Shown: piece by piece, positions 19,811-29,449 of the stretch
How positions within the stretch are numbered: position 1 is the stretch's first letter
How the letters are laid out: each line of letters begins with the position of its first letter
Assembly (NCBI GenBank): GCA_024235715.1
Contig: JACKLW010000005.1
Span: forward strand, 496,001 to 560,000
DNA length: 64,000 nucleotides
Reading direction: 5' to 3'
DNA from: Accumulibacter sp.
Lineage (GTDB): Bacteria > Pseudomonadota > Gammaproteobacteria > Burkholderiales > Rhodocyclaceae
Translations under genes and position numbers: made by a program
Notes under the pieces: model-generated
Told to the model about the DNA's origin: nothing
Databases searched by the model: none
Seen by the model: the letters and a program-made list of their open reading frames with translations, nothing else

Positions 19811-20641
19811 TCAATGGACATGGCCACCGCTGACGCGTTCGGTCTTCGCCAAATCGGACCACGAACGGACACCCGCCAAGCCTGCCTGATGCAGCAGCGC
19901 ACGCACCTCCGCGGCCTGGTTGTAGCCGTGCTCGAGCAACAACCAGCCGCCCGGCAGAAGGTACTCTGACGCGCCACCGACAATTTCGCGAATGCACGCC
20001 AAACCATCGCCGCCAGCCACCCCGTCAGTCAGCGCCAGCCGCGGCTCAAATGGCAGGCCATTGAGCAACAGGTGCGGGTCGGCATGCGCAACATACGGCG
20101 GATTGGCCACGATCAGATCGAAGCATTCCTTGCCCAGCGGGGCGTACCAGCAACCACAAAGGAAGCGAACCTCGACCGCGTGCCGTCGCGCATTGTCGCA
20201 GGCCACATCGAGCGCCAGCGACGAAACATCTACCGCCGTGATGGCGGCGGCCGGACACAGCTGCCGCAACGTCACGGCCAGGTTTCCCGAACCTGTGCCG
20301 AGATCCAGGACCCGCGGAGCCGACTTCAACTGCATCCGTTCGATCGCCAGATCGACCAGTAGTTCAGTCTCCGGGCGTGGAATCAGCACCGCTGGTGTGA
20401 CGGCAAACTCGCGGCCATAGAACCCAGCTGTACCCAGGATATAGGCCAGCGGCTCGCCTTCGGCACGCCTGCCGACCAGCGCCTCCAACCTGGCAAGCTG
20501 GTCGGCAGAAAGCAGGCGCGCCGGGTGCGCTATCAAATCGGCGTGCGTACACCCGACCACGTGCTCGATGAGCAGACGCGCATCAAGACGATCGATACGC
20601 TGGCCGGCCAGGCGCCACGCGCCGCCGAGAGTCATCGCCAT
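19811..20641 (-). CDS. prmC: Peptide chain release factor N5-glutamine methyltransferase PrmC
   Basis: A 276-residue S-adenosylmethionine-dependent methyltransferase that methylates the GGQ glutamine of release factors. The N-terminal helical substrate-binding domain (RIDRLDARLLIEHVVG) precedes a Rossmann methyltransferase domain with VLDLGTGSGNLAVTL (SAM motif I) and the catalytic NPPY in LIVANPPYVAHAD. It lies directly downstream of its substrate gene prfA, as in most bacteria. The usual ATG could also be two codons later. Confidence 0.94.
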   Translation of the reverse strand: MAMTLGGAWRLAGQRIDRLDARLLIEHVVGCTHADLIAHPARLLSADQLARLEALVGRRAEGEPLAYILGTAGFYGREFAVTPAVLIPRPETELLVDLAIERMQLKSAPRVLDLGTGSGNLAVTLRQLCPAAAITAVDVSSLALDVACDNARRHAVEVRFLCGCWYAPLGKECFDLIVANPPYVAHADPHLLLNGLPFEPRLALTDGVAGGDGLACIREIVGGASEYLLPGGWLLLEHGYNQAAEVRALLHQAGLAGVRSWSDLAKTERVSGGHVH

Positions 20642-20718
20642 CCGCTTCAGCGTTCAGCGCAGGAACGGCAAGTCCGGACAGTGTGCGTCGCGCAGCAGTC
20701 GCTGCCAGCAAAAACGCA

Positions 20719-21801
20719 TCACTCGCTCTCGGCGAGCATTGCCAGCTGATCGGCCTGATACTCTGCGACAAGCGCGGCAAGCAGCTCGTCAAGGTCGCCG
20801 TCCATGATCGCCTCGATCTTGTACAGGGTAAGATTGATGCGGTGATCGGTGACTCGACCCTGCGGAAAATTGTAGGTGCGAATTCGCTCGGAGCGGTCTC
20901 CACTACCGATCAGGTCCCTGCGCGTCGTCGCTATGTTCGCGTGTTGCTCGCGCTCCTGCATGTCTTTGATCCGTGCCACCAGCACCGACAGCGCCTGCGC
21001 CTTGTTCTTGTGCTGCGAGCGATCGTCCTGGCATTCGACGACAATCCCGGTCGGCAGGTGCGTGATCCGTACCGCGGAGTCGGTCTTGTTGATGTGCTGT
21101 CCGCCCGCACCCGAAGCGCGGTAGGTATCGACGCGAATTTCGGCCGGGTTGATGTGCACCTCTTCGAGCGCATCGGCCTCCGGCATCACCGCCACCGTGC
21201 ACGCCGACGTGTGAATGCGGCCCTGGGTTTCGGTATCCGGCACGCGCTGCACGCGATGGCCACCGGATTCGAACTTGAGTCGCGAATAGACGCCATTGCC
21301 GATGATGCGTGCGATCACCTCGCGATAGCCACCAAGGTCCGAGACATTCGCGGAAATCACGTCGACCTGCCATCCCTGGCGCTCGGCGTAGCGCGTATAC
21401 ATGCGGAACAGGTTGCCGGCAAAGAGCGCCGACTCCTCGCCGCCAGTACCCGCGCGCACCTCAAGAAAGACGTTGCGATCGTCATTGGCATCCTTGGGCA
21501 ACAACAGGCGCTGCAGGTCCCCCTCGAGTTTTGGCAGGCGTTCGCGGACATCGGCCACTTCCGCCTCGGCCAGTTCCCTCATCTCCGGATCGGCCAGCAT
21601 TTCGAGAGCCGACGACAGCTCTGACTCCGCATGCCGCCAGGTCTCGTAAAGAGCGACCACGGGGCCCACTTCGGCGTACTCGCGCGACAGCTTGCGGAAC
21701 TCGTCCATATCCTGCGTCGCTTCGCTGCTGGCCAACATGCGGCCAAGCTCGTCGAGGCGACCGCTCAGTTGCTCAAGTTTGTCGCGAATACTCTGATTCA
21801 T
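20719..21801 (-). CDS. prfA: Peptide chain release factor 1
   Basis: A 360-residue class I release factor that reads UAA and UAG. The GGQ peptidyl-hydrolase loop is present as [19 protein letters not shown]. The stop-codon recognition region contains [23 protein letters not shown], in which the release-factor-1 PxT-type tripeptide is PDT. Length and order (between hemA and prmC) are typical. Confidence 0.97.
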   Translation of the reverse strand: MNQSIRDKLEQLSGRLDELGRMLASSEATQDMDEFRKLSREYAEVGPVVALYETWRHAESELSSALEMLADPEMRELAEAEVADVRERLPKLEGDLQRLLLPKDANDDRNVFLEVRAGTGGEESALFAGNLFRMYTRYAERQGWQVDVISANVSDLGGYREVIARIIGNGVYSRLKFESGGHRVQRVPDTETQGRIHTSACTVAVMPEADALEEVHINPAEIRVDTYRASGAGGQHINKTDSAVRITHLPTGIVVECQDDRSQHKNKAQALSVLVARIKDMQEREQHANIATTRRDLIGSGDRSERIRTYNFPQGRVTDHRINLTLYKIEAIMDGDLDELLAALVAEYQADQLAMLAESE

Positions 21802-21864
21802 GGAGAAATGACTCGAAGCCCGCCACGGCAGGCAAAAAAATGCGTTGGCGCCGCCCGGAGGCCG

Positions 21865-23127
21865 CTACTCGCCGAAGCGGGAATCCGGATGCAGGTGAAA
21901 AAGGCGTCCGACCAAGGCCTGCAACTCGTCCCGGTCGCCGCTGGCCTGGCTTAGCGCCTGTGTTGGCGCGTGCAGGAACTTGTTCGTCAGGCGGCGCGAG
22001 AAGTGCTCAAGGACACGTGCGGGATCGTCACCTCTGGCCAGTAACTTCAGCGCATGTTCAATCTCGTGGCGACGCGCCCGATCGGCCGCATCCCGCAGCG
22101 AACGGATGAGCGGCACTGTACCACGGGTGGCCAGCCAGCGCAGGAAGCCTTCGACACGCTCATTGATGATCGACTCCGCGTCCACCACGGCAGCCTGACG
22201 CGACTCGAGACCGGACTCGACCACCTGCGCCAGATCGTCGACCGTATAGAGGAAGACATCGTCCATTTCACCGACCTCGACCTCGATATCGCGGGGAACG
22301 GCGAGGTCGACCATGAACATCGGCCGATGCCGGCGGATCTTGATCGCCCGCTCGACCATGCCCAGGCCGAGGATTGGCAACGGGCTGGCCGTACAGGAGA
22401 CGACGATGTCGAACTGCGACAATCGTTCTCCGAGGTCCTCCAGCCTGATCGCCGTTCCGCCGAGACGATCGGCCAGCACAAGGCCGCGCTCGACAGTCCG
22501 GTTGGCGATGACCACCTGCTTCGGGTGCTGTGCGGAAAAATGCCTGGCGCACAGCTCGACCATCTCGCCCGCGCCGATGAAGAGGATCTTCTGATCGGCA
22601 ATGCGCTCGAAGATCCGCTCGGCCAGGCGGACAGCCGCGGCGGCCATGGAAACCACATTTGCGCCAATCGCAGTCGTCGAACGCACTTCCTTGGCAACGG
22701 CAAAAGCATGCTGGAAAAGCTTGTGCAAGGTCGTCCCCAGAGTGCCGACTTCCTCGGCAAGGCGCACCGCCTCCTTCATCTGACCGAGGATCTGCGGCTC
22801 GCCGAGAACCATCGAGTCGAGCCCACTGGCCACGCGAAAAGCATGGCGAACGGCATCGCGCTCGGGATAGGTATAGAGGAACGGCGCAATTTCATGGCGC
22901 GCCAGCTGATGGTAGTCAGCGAGCCACTGTGTCGCTGCGTCCGGCAACTCGGTGGCAAAGTACACTTCGGTCCGGTTGCACGTCGAAAGAATCGCCGCCT
23001 CGTGAACCGGTTTGCAGCGCATCAGGTCAGTCAAGGCCTGCGGCAGGCTTGCAGCATGAAACGCCATCTGCTCGCGAACCGAGAGTGGCGCTGTGTGGTG
23101 GTTGATACCAAGGGTGAACAGCGCCAT
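21865..23127 (-). CDS. hemA: Glutamyl-tRNA reductase HemA
   Basis: A 420-residue NADPH-dependent enzyme that makes glutamate-1-semialdehyde from Glu-tRNA, the first step of C5 heme synthesis. I chose 23127, which gives the family start [20 protein letters not shown]. Motifs: the catalytic cysteine in [11 protein letters not shown], then [25 protein letters not shown] (NADPH site) and [12 protein letters not shown]. It is the first gene of hemA-prfA-prmC-grxD and lies about 110 bp from the end of the GGDEF/EAL gene, which is on the same strand. Confidence 0.97.
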   Translation of the reverse strand: MALFTLGINHHTAPLSVREQMAFHAASLPQALTDLMRCKPVHEAAILSTCNRTEVYFATELPDAATQWLADYHQLARHEIAPFLYTYPERDAVRHAFRVASGLDSMVLGEPQILGQMKEAVRLAEEVGTLGTTLHKLFQHAFAVAKEVRSTTAIGANVVSMAAAAVRLAERIFERIADQKILFIGAGEMVELCARHFSAQHPKQVVIANRTVERGLVLADRLGGTAIRLEDLGERLSQFDIVVSCTASPLPILGLGMVERAIKIRRHRPMFMVDLAVPRDIEVEVGEMDDVFLYTVDDLAQVVESGLESRQAAVVDAESIINERVEGFLRWLATRGTVPLIRSLRDAADRARRHEIEHALKLLARGDDPARVLEHFSRRLTNKFLHAPTQALSQASGDRDELQALVGRLFHLHPDSRFGE

Positions 23128-23237
23128 GCTTGAAGGACAGTAGGCAAAGGGAGGGCAGGTCAGCAGGCGATTATAGCACCGGCGCCTGTCGCCTCCCGAA
23201 GCGCGCAAGCCTTGCCAGGCGTTCCTGCCTTTCCGGG

Positions 23238-26099
23238 TCAGGCGATGTCCGTGCCCGGCTTGCCTATGAAGTAACCTTGCGCGTAGTCGACGCCGAAGGC
23301 ACGCAACATGTTCAGGGCGCGTTCGTCTTCAACGAATTCGGCCACGGTCTTCTTGCCGAAACCTCGGGCGACTTCCGCCAAGGCACGCACGAAAACCTGA
23401 TCATCCGGACTGTCGACCAGTGTGCGGACAAAGGAGCCATCGATCTTGACGTAGTCCACCGGCAACTGCTTGACGTAGTTGAAGGACGAGAATCCGACAC
23501 CGAAATCGTCGAGAGAGAACGCGCAGCCCAGTTCCCGAACCGCATTCATGAACGCACGTGCGGCGGAAAAGTCCGATACGGCCGCGGTTTCCGTGATTTC
23601 GAAGACGACATGGCTGGGCAACAGCGGGCTGCGCGCGAGTTCATCGCGAATGAACGAAAGCAGGCGCGGATCATTGATGCTGACCCCCGACAGGTTGATC
23701 GAAAACTTGTAGTGCTTGCCGGCAGAGAACAGCGCCACCATCCTGCCAAAGACCTGGTGAATCACGTGCCGGTCGATGTCACGTATCAGCCCGCTGTTCT
23801 CGGCCACTTCCATGAACATCCCGGGCGGACTCAGAGACCCGTCTTCAGCGCGCATGCGTACCAGCGCCTCGTAATGACTGACCTGTCGCGCGCGTATATC
23901 GAGTATCGGCTGGTAATGAACGACAAATCCGTCGTCATCCAGCGAGCGATTGATCATTTCCTCCCAGTACAGGCGGTTCTGCATCTTTTCCTGCACGCCC
24001 TCGCCCTCGGAGTACAGATGCCAGCCGGCGCCGCCTTTCGACTTCGCCTGATACATGGCGATATCGGCATTGGCGAGCAGCTGTTTGACGTCCATAAATG
24101 CCTCGGAGAAGACGACGATCCCGATGCTCGCCGAAACACGATGGTTCGCGCCCAGCCCGGGGAACTTGATCTCCGCGAGCCGCCTGTTTATCTTCTCGGC
24201 CACCTGAATGGCACCATCGCGATCACATTCGTGCAGCAGGATGCCCAACTCGTCACCACCCAACCGGCCCAGCAAGTCGCTCGCACGCGCCACGTTGCCA
24301 ACCTCATCGGCAACCACTCGCAACAGGGCATCGCCCGCCTGATGCCCGCTCAGATCGTTGACGTACTTGAAACCGTCGAGATCCAGATAGAGCAGCGCGC
24401 CGTCATGGGCCAACCGGCGAGCACTGGACAGGGCCTGATCCAGCTCGTGTTGAAAGTGTTGTCTATTGACCAGACCGGTCAGCGGGTCGTGCTCGGCCAG
24501 ATAGCTTACATGTGACTCGGCACGCTTGCGTTCGGTGTGATCGATGCCCACCGACAGGATCATCACCCCGTCACTCGGGCGATCGGAAAGGCGGGAATGG
24601 TTCCAGGTGATTTCGTACGACTGCCCGTTGGCGCTCGTCAGGATCGATTCAAGCTGCACGTGCTGACGCTCGCCGGCGGCGATGTCCCGCACCGCCTGGC
24701 GCATTGCCGCCTCGGACGATCCGTCCGGACAAACCAGCTCGGAGAAGCGCTTGCCGGGCAAACACTCCTCGCTCCAACCGGACAGCAGACGCCCGTAGCG
24801 ATTCAGGGTAAGGATCGCTCCGTCGGCAGACTGGGTCAGAATGATGACTTGCGCAGTGTCGAGCAGGCTTCTGCTGAAGTCGCGCTCGAGGGAAATGCGC
24901 TGCAACATCCCCTGTGTCTGTGCAGAATGGGCCGCCACATCGCTCTCCAGCGTCTCCAGACGATAGGACAAGGCTATCGCCGCCTCATCAAGGCTGTCGA
25001 TTTCGTCATCAAAAAGACGCCGGGCGCGTGGCGCCATTCGTTCCCGTGCCTCGGCAAACGCGCTTCGCCCGAGCAGCGGAATGGCGCGCACCGCCCGGAT
25101 CATGCGTTGCAGCGGCGCGTGCACCAGCAGCGCCAGCAGCAGCAAGGAAAACAGCGAGGCCAGCAACTCACCCTGCAAACGACTCCAGACAGATTTTCGA
25201 ATATCGGCCAAGGCCTGCGTGAGATCGTCGATAACCACCAGGAACGCCGACGAGCGCGCACCATCGCCGGCGTCGAGTGCTAGGAACGACAACTCGAACT
25301 GACTGCCGTCGTAGGACAAAAGGCGCCAGGCGCTTGTGCCGGCCATCGCTGGCAGAGTCTCCAGTTCGTGCAGCAGGGGCAGGTTGCGCTCGGCGCTGCT
25401 CAAGCCGACGACCTGCAAGCCGAGCGCAGGCAACACGTTCTTGCCAGCTGTAGGGCCGGCGGGGACGAGAACACCCAGGTCCGCACCGGACAAACGGTGG
25501 AACGAGACAACCACGTCGGCGAGAGAACTGCCCACGACGACCGCCCCGGCGACCCGACCAGCCGACAGAATCGGTGCCGCGGCAAACTGGGTGCACACCT
25601 GTTCGCAGCGCGTCCAGTGCAAGGCCCGCTCCTGCCCTATGACGGCACGCACCTGGGCATCCTGATCGATCTCGGCGAGCACGTCGGTTTTCCAGGTGGC
25701 CAATGGCGGACCGCTCGCCGCGTAGACCTGCAGCGAGTCCAGACCCAGGTCGAGCTGCAATACCGACCAGTAACTGTCGAAGTGCTGGCGGAGCAGCGCA
25801 TTGCCGGCCCGGGTCTGGAAAAGACTGACGCCGACCGAGTCGAGGGCAGCGAGCATCCCCGCCAGCGCCTGCAGGCGCAGCCCGAAATCGGTGCGCAGGG
25901 CAAGTGCTTGGGTGACCAGCCGCTCCCGGGTCGCCGTCCGCTGCACATCAAAGCGCGTCGTCAGGTCATGGAAGTGAAGCCACGACAGCGCACCGTTGAC
26001 CGACAGCATGACCCCACCCAGGGTCAACAAGATCTTCCACTTCAGACTGAGGAAGTTGAAGGTGCTGCGCACCTTCGTCGGCACGGGGCTGGAAGGCAT
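23238..26099 (-). CDS. Membrane GGDEF/EAL c-di-GMP signalling protein with PAS domain
   Basis: A 953-residue transmembrane protein. Transmembrane helix 1 is near residues 22-42 and helix 2 near 310-330, bounding a ~265-residue periplasmic sensor region. A HAMP-like linker, a PAS domain (~425-520) and GGDEF and EAL domains follow. The cyclase motif is GGDEL ([11 protein letters not shown]), a variant of GGDEF. The phosphodiesterase side looks intact: [28 protein letters not shown] and [10 protein letters not shown] are all present. Net activity is therefore probably c-di-GMP hydrolysis, possibly regulated by the GGDEL domain. The start gives a basic N-terminus before helix 1. It ends a three-gene set with a porin-like protein and a periplasmic binding protein, which may supply its signal. 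Confidence 0.92.
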   Translation of the reverse strand: MPSSPVPTKVRSTFNFLSLKWKILLTLGGVMLSVNGALSWLHFHDLTTRFDVQRTATRERLVTQALALRTDFGLRLQALAGMLAALDSVGVSLFQTRAGNALLRQHFDSYWSVLQLDLGLDSLQVYAASGPPLATWKTDVLAEIDQDAQVRAVIGQERALHWTRCEQVCTQFAAAPILSAGRVAGAVVVGSSLADVVVSFHRLSGADLGVLVPAGPTAGKNVLPALGLQVVGLSSAERNLPLLHELETLPAMAGTSAWRLLSYDGSQFELSFLALDAGDGARSSAFLVVIDDLTQALADIRKSVWSRLQGELLASLFSLLLLALLVHAPLQRMIRAVRAIPLLGRSAFAEARERMAPRARRLFDDEIDSLDEAAIALSYRLETLESDVAAHSAQTQGMLQRISLERDFSRSLLDTAQVIILTQSADGAILTLNRYGRLLSGWSEECLPGKRFSELVCPDGSSEAAMRQAVRDIAAGERQHVQLESILTSANGQSYEITWNHSRLSDRPSDGVMILSVGIDHTERKRAESHVSYLAEHDPLTGLVNRQHFQHELDQALSSARRLAHDGALLYLDLDGFKYVNDLSGHQAGDALLRVVADEVGNVARASDLLGRLGGDELGILLHECDRDGAIQVAEKINRRLAEIKFPGLGANHRVSASIGIVVFSEAFMDVKQLLANADIAMYQAKSKGGAGWHLYSEGEGVQEKMQNRLYWEEMINRSLDDDGFVVHYQPILDIRARQVSHYEALVRMRAEDGSLSPPGMFMEVAENSGLIRDIDRHVIHQVFGRMVALFSAGKHYKFSINLSGVSINDPRLLSFIRDELARSPLLPSHVVFEITETAAVSDFSAARAFMNAVRELGCAFSLDDFGVGFSSFNYVKQLPVDYVKIDGSFVRTLVDSPDDQVFVRALAEVARGFGKKTVAEFVEDERALNMLRAFGVDYAQGYFIGKPGTDIA

Positions 26100-26108
26100 C
26101 CGAGGAGA

Positions 26109-27320
26109 CTAGAAACGGAACGAGCCGAGGAGCATGAAGTTGTCCCAGTAGCGGCGCAGGTCCCGAGGGTCGGGGTTATCCTGGACCGCCAGAAAGCCGG
26201 TGCCATCGACCCGATGCGCTTCGGCGCGCAGCATGAACTGTGGCGTAACGTCGAAGCGAACGCCAACGGTCCAGTCCTTGGCATAACGCGTAAACCCGGG
26301 CAGGCCGGTTGCCGCCGCAAAGTCGCTGCCGTCGCGATCGTTCTTGTCAGCGTAATAGACGTCGTAACGCAGTAGTGCTTCCCACTTTGGAGCCAATCGG
26401 TAGGTACCCTGCAGGTAATAACTCTCGCCAACCGCATCGCCATTGTAGAAATACGGGCCAAAGTCCTTTACCGAGATGCGACGGCTCGCGTACTCGCTGG
26501 TCAGGCTCCAGTTCTCGGCGTTGTACTGGGCGGAAAAGATCAATGGCGTGAGCTTGAAACGCCCGGAGCCCAGGCGATCCGCGTAGCCCGGCCTGTAGCG
26601 CAGATCGAGATGCAAGGCGGTGAATCCCAGGCGATACCTGCCACCCGCACCCTCGTAGATGGCCTGGAAATCGGGTGCCAGCTTCGCATCGAGGTGACCC
26701 GGCGGGTTCAGGCCGACGAGGGCGACCGTGGCAGCCTCGGTATCGGTCTGCGGTTGCCCGAGCGCGAAGCTGGCCGAAAGCGAACCGGCTTCATCGTAGT
26801 GCTCGAGGTAGATCTCCGCGCCGTCGGCCGAAACGGTCAGGTTGCGCGTCCGATCGAAGTAGATCGACTGCGGCAGGATTATGCTGGGCCGAGTGAACGG
26901 AACGTCGCGTGTCTTGTTGTACAGCCCATAGGCGGTCTTGACCCGTCCCAGCCGCACGCCGCCTCGCCCCTGCTCGCTCGACATCGCGGTCCAGTCGAGG
27001 AGACCGTAGTCCAGCCGCACACCACCATCGTCAGTGCCGCCGGCCCGGTGTGAGAGCAATTGCGCCGACACCTGCACATCCGGCGTCAGCCGCCATGAAG
27101 AGTTGAGGCCGACCTCGCTGAAATTGTTGCTGATCCGGTCGTCGCTCTGTCCGAAGAAGTTGTTGTCAGAGGTGTTTACCAGGGTAAGCGAAAAGAACCC
27201 ATGCACCTGCAGATCGCCGTCCAGCAGATCGATGGCACGCACCGGCGTCGCCAATAACGAAAACGCGCCAAGCAGGGCAAGCCCGGACGCTGCTCTAGCG
27301 AATCTTGAGTACGCGCACAT
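26109..27320 (-). CDS. Predicted outer-membrane beta-barrel (porin-like) protein
   Basis: A 403-residue exported protein. The ATG at 27320 gives a clear signal peptide (MCAYSRFARAASGLALLGAFSLLATPVRA, cleaved after the final AxA). The mature part is rich in alternating aromatic/polar strands (for example WSLTSEYASRRI, WEALLRYDVYY, WTVGVRFDVTPQFMLRAEAH), and ends in phenylalanine (LGSFRF), the outer-membrane insertion signal. It overlaps the end of the binding-protein gene by 26 bp and ends 9 bp before the GGDEF/EAL gene, so the three are probably one operon. No specific substrate can be assigned. A phosphate-selective porin relation is possible but not shown. Confidence 0.78.
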   Translation of the reverse strand: MCAYSRFARAASGLALLGAFSLLATPVRAIDLLDGDLQVHGFFSLTLVNTSDNNFFGQSDDRISNNFSEVGLNSSWRLTPDVQVSAQLLSHRAGGTDDGGVRLDYGLLDWTAMSSEQGRGGVRLGRVKTAYGLYNKTRDVPFTRPSIILPQSIYFDRTRNLTVSADGAEIYLEHYDEAGSLSASFALGQPQTDTEAATVALVGLNPPGHLDAKLAPDFQAIYEGAGGRYRLGFTALHLDLRYRPGYADRLGSGRFKLTPLIFSAQYNAENWSLTSEYASRRISVKDFGPYFYNGDAVGESYYLQGTYRLAPKWEALLRYDVYYADKNDRDGSDFAAATGLPGFTRYAKDWTVGVRFDVTPQFMLRAEAHRVDGTGFLAVQDNPDPRDLRRYWDNFMLLGSFRF

Positions 27321-27768
27321 TCTGATTGACCTCGCTCGCCCTGACGTAACCCATCGCACCAGGCGTGGACGCCACTCGCGACAACATCTCCTCGCTCGAA
27401 CCGACCTGCTCGGGGTATTGTCCCTGACCCGAAAAGACCTGCCGGTCCCATGCCATTCGTAGTTGGTGGGGAAAGACTTGCAGCACGCTCTTGCTGAAGG
27501 TGCCATGCTCGGGTGCGTCATCCTTCAGAACGAACACCTTGACCGGCGTGTTGCCAGGCCATCTCTGAAGCAGCATGCCAAAGATCGCTCGCAGGGACGC
27601 TCGGGGAATTGCCTCGTCGCTGGTCGCCGGATGGGCGATGGCAACCATCGTGGGCTCCGCCGATTGCGCGTGCGCCTGGCCGAGCACCAACGCAGCCGCC
27701 AGCAGGCAGAGCAAGAGCGCTCGACCCGGCGAAGTCACGCATTTAATGGCAGGAAGCTTTTCGATCAC
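27295..27768 (-). CDS. Small periplasmic phosphate-type substrate-binding protein
   Basis: A 157-residue protein with an N-terminal signal peptide (hydrophobic LLLCLLAAALVLG, then AHA-QS). The mature part resembles the single-lobe PstS-like proteins: SLRAIFGMLLQRWPGNTPVKVFVLKDDAPEHGTFSKSVL and the C-terminal VASTPGAMGYVRASEVNQNVRVLKI. At about half the length of a true PstS it is unlikely to serve an ABC importer, and none is nearby. Being first in the set with a barrel protein and a membrane GGDEF/EAL enzyme, it may act as a periplasmic ligand sensor (inference). Confidence 0.75.
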   Translation of the reverse strand: MIEKLPAIKCVTSPGRALLLCLLAAALVLGQAHAQSAEPTMVAIAHPATSDEAIPRASLRAIFGMLLQRWPGNTPVKVFVLKDDAPEHGTFSKSVLQVFPHQLRMAWDRQVFSGQGQYPEQVGSSEEMLSRVASTPGAMGYVRASEVNQNVRVLKIR

Positions 27769-28000
27769 GGGCGCATCCTACCAGACAAGCGGAACAAAAA
27801 AATTGCGATATCATGAAACAAGGCGCCCTCGCCAATGCGCTCGACAGCCTGTACCAGGGCTCGCGCGCGCCCGATCACGTTGCGGTCGCCAGCAGGGGCT
27901 GCTCACCGAATGGCATCACGCGGCACGTGCCAGCGGAGGTCAGCTTTCCGTGCCCGGAAAAGGTTCGAAAAGCCAAATGTGACCGCCAACGCGCAAAAAA

Positions 28001-28024
28001 AAAGCCACGGCATGCCGTGGCTGG
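28001..28024 (-). terminator. Rho-independent terminator of pbpG
   Basis: Hairpin AGCCACGG-CATG-CCGTGGCT at 28,003-28,022, followed on the minus strand by a run of nine T residues. It lies 19 bp beyond the pbpG stop codon. The rest of the gap to 27,768 shows no gene. Confidence 0.85.
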
Positions 28025-28040
28025 TTCACCCGCGCTGGTT

Positions 28041-29165
28041 TCAGGCGGGAGTCGCCTTGCCGGACGCGGAGGCACTCTCGATCCATCGCCGGATGCGAAT
28101 TGCGTCGCCAATACGCGTTTGCTTGCCGTCCGAATCCAGCAGGACAATCACCACCGGACGGTCCGCGACACGCGCCTGCATGACCAGGCACTTTCCCGCC
28201 TCGCGAATGTAGCCGGTCTTTGACAGGCCGATCTCCCAGGTCGGGTTCTTGACCAGCTGGTTCGTATTGCGATACTGAAGTTCACGGCCTTTCACCTCGG
28301 CGGTTGCGCCGGGGGTCGTCGAGAACTCGCGAATCAGGGGATAGCGGTACGCGGCAGCGACCATGCGCGCCAGGTCATGGGCTGTCGACACGTTGCTGCT
28401 GGTCAAACCAGTGGGATCGTCGAAGTGCGTCCTGGCCATTCCCAACGCGGCCGCCTTGCGGTTCATCGCCGTCAGGAAGGCTGGCAGCCCCCCGGGATAG
28501 TGCCTTGCAAGCGCGTGCGCTGCACGATTCTCGGAGGACATCAGCGCCAGCAACAAGGCCATTTCACGGGTAAGCACGGAACCCACCGGAAGGCGGGAAC
28601 GACTGCCCTTCAAGTAGTCCACATCGTCGTCGGTGATGGCAATCGACGCCTGCAGATTGGGCATGGCGTCAAGCACGACCATTGCCGTCATCAGCTTGGT
28701 GATCGACGCAATCGGGACGACAATGCTGGCATTCTTCTCGTACAGTGCCTCGCCACCGTCCTGCGCGATGACCAACGCCGATCCCGAACGCACGGCCAGG
28801 CGGTCGTGACCCTGCCACTCCTCAACGGCACTGGCAATCTCGTGGTCAACACTCGTCCCGTGAGCCGCGCGCGAGGTCTTCCTTGTTGCAGCGCGGCCAG
28901 CGGAGGTGCTCGTCCTGGCCATGCGGGTGGACTTCTTCGTCTTCGCCAGCTGGTGAGTGGTCCTGCCTGTCTTCTGCGCCACCCTCTTGGCTGAACTGGT
29001 CTTCGTCGCCGCTGACGCCTTGCTCTTCTGCGTTGGCCGGGCTTTGCTCTTCTGCGTTTCACTTCCGCTCGTCGACGTGCCCGCCGCGTGCGCAACTTCA
29101 ACCGACGCCAAGCCGGTCGCCACCACAGCCCCACACAGCACCGCTGCCATCAGAATCATCCGCAT
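28041..29165 (-). CDS. pbpG: D-alanyl-D-alanine endopeptidase (PBP7/8 family)
   Basis: A 374-residue periplasmic low-molecular-weight penicillin-binding protein that cleaves peptidoglycan cross-links. The start at 29165 gives a signal peptide ending in VAHA. The active-site motifs are intact: SxxK in PIASITKLMTAM, SxN as SSEN, and KTG in LSKTGYI. Between the signal and the catalytic domain is an unusual ~75-residue Lys/Thr/Ser/Ala-rich region (repeats of TQKSKA type) that is probably disordered and could bind the wall electrostatically. It ends at a strong terminator and is a single transcription unit. Confidence 0.92.
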   Translation of the reverse strand: MRMILMAAVLCGAVVATGLASVEVAHAAGTSTSGSETQKSKARPTQKSKASAATKTSSAKRVAQKTGRTTHQLAKTKKSTRMARTSTSAGRAATRKTSRAAHGTSVDHEIASAVEEWQGHDRLAVRSGSALVIAQDGGEALYEKNASIVVPIASITKLMTAMVVLDAMPNLQASIAITDDDVDYLKGSRSRLPVGSVLTREMALLLALMSSENRAAHALARHYPGGLPAFLTAMNRKAAALGMARTHFDDPTGLTSSNVSTAHDLARMVAAAYRYPLIREFSTTPGATAEVKGRELQYRNTNQLVKNPTWEIGLSKTGYIREAGKCLVMQARVADRPVVIVLLDSDGKQTRIGDAIRIRRWIESASASGKATPA

Positions 29166-29449
29166 CACAAGCCCTCCTGCACGATCCAAAAATAGACCCC
29201 AATTCTACTGCAAGCCGCCTCTCGCAAATCAACGTATGAAAAATAATGAGATACGGCTATTTTGTAATCTAGCACATCAACTTGGTGGAGTTCAAGAAAG
29301 GCTTTCGCATCTCCCACCTGGACGCGGGTCGACTGCCCCTCTCGACGCGCCGGTGGCAGGCCAAAGCTCATCCATGGCTTCGCACGTATCGGATTAAGCC
29401 GGGCGGCAGCTGCCGACACCTTGCGCAGTTGCCACCCGGTTCAGGGCGC

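Noticed and set aside
23130-24515. 461-codon plus-strand frame
   Set aside because: Antisense to the GGDEF/EAL coding region, with no domain signature.
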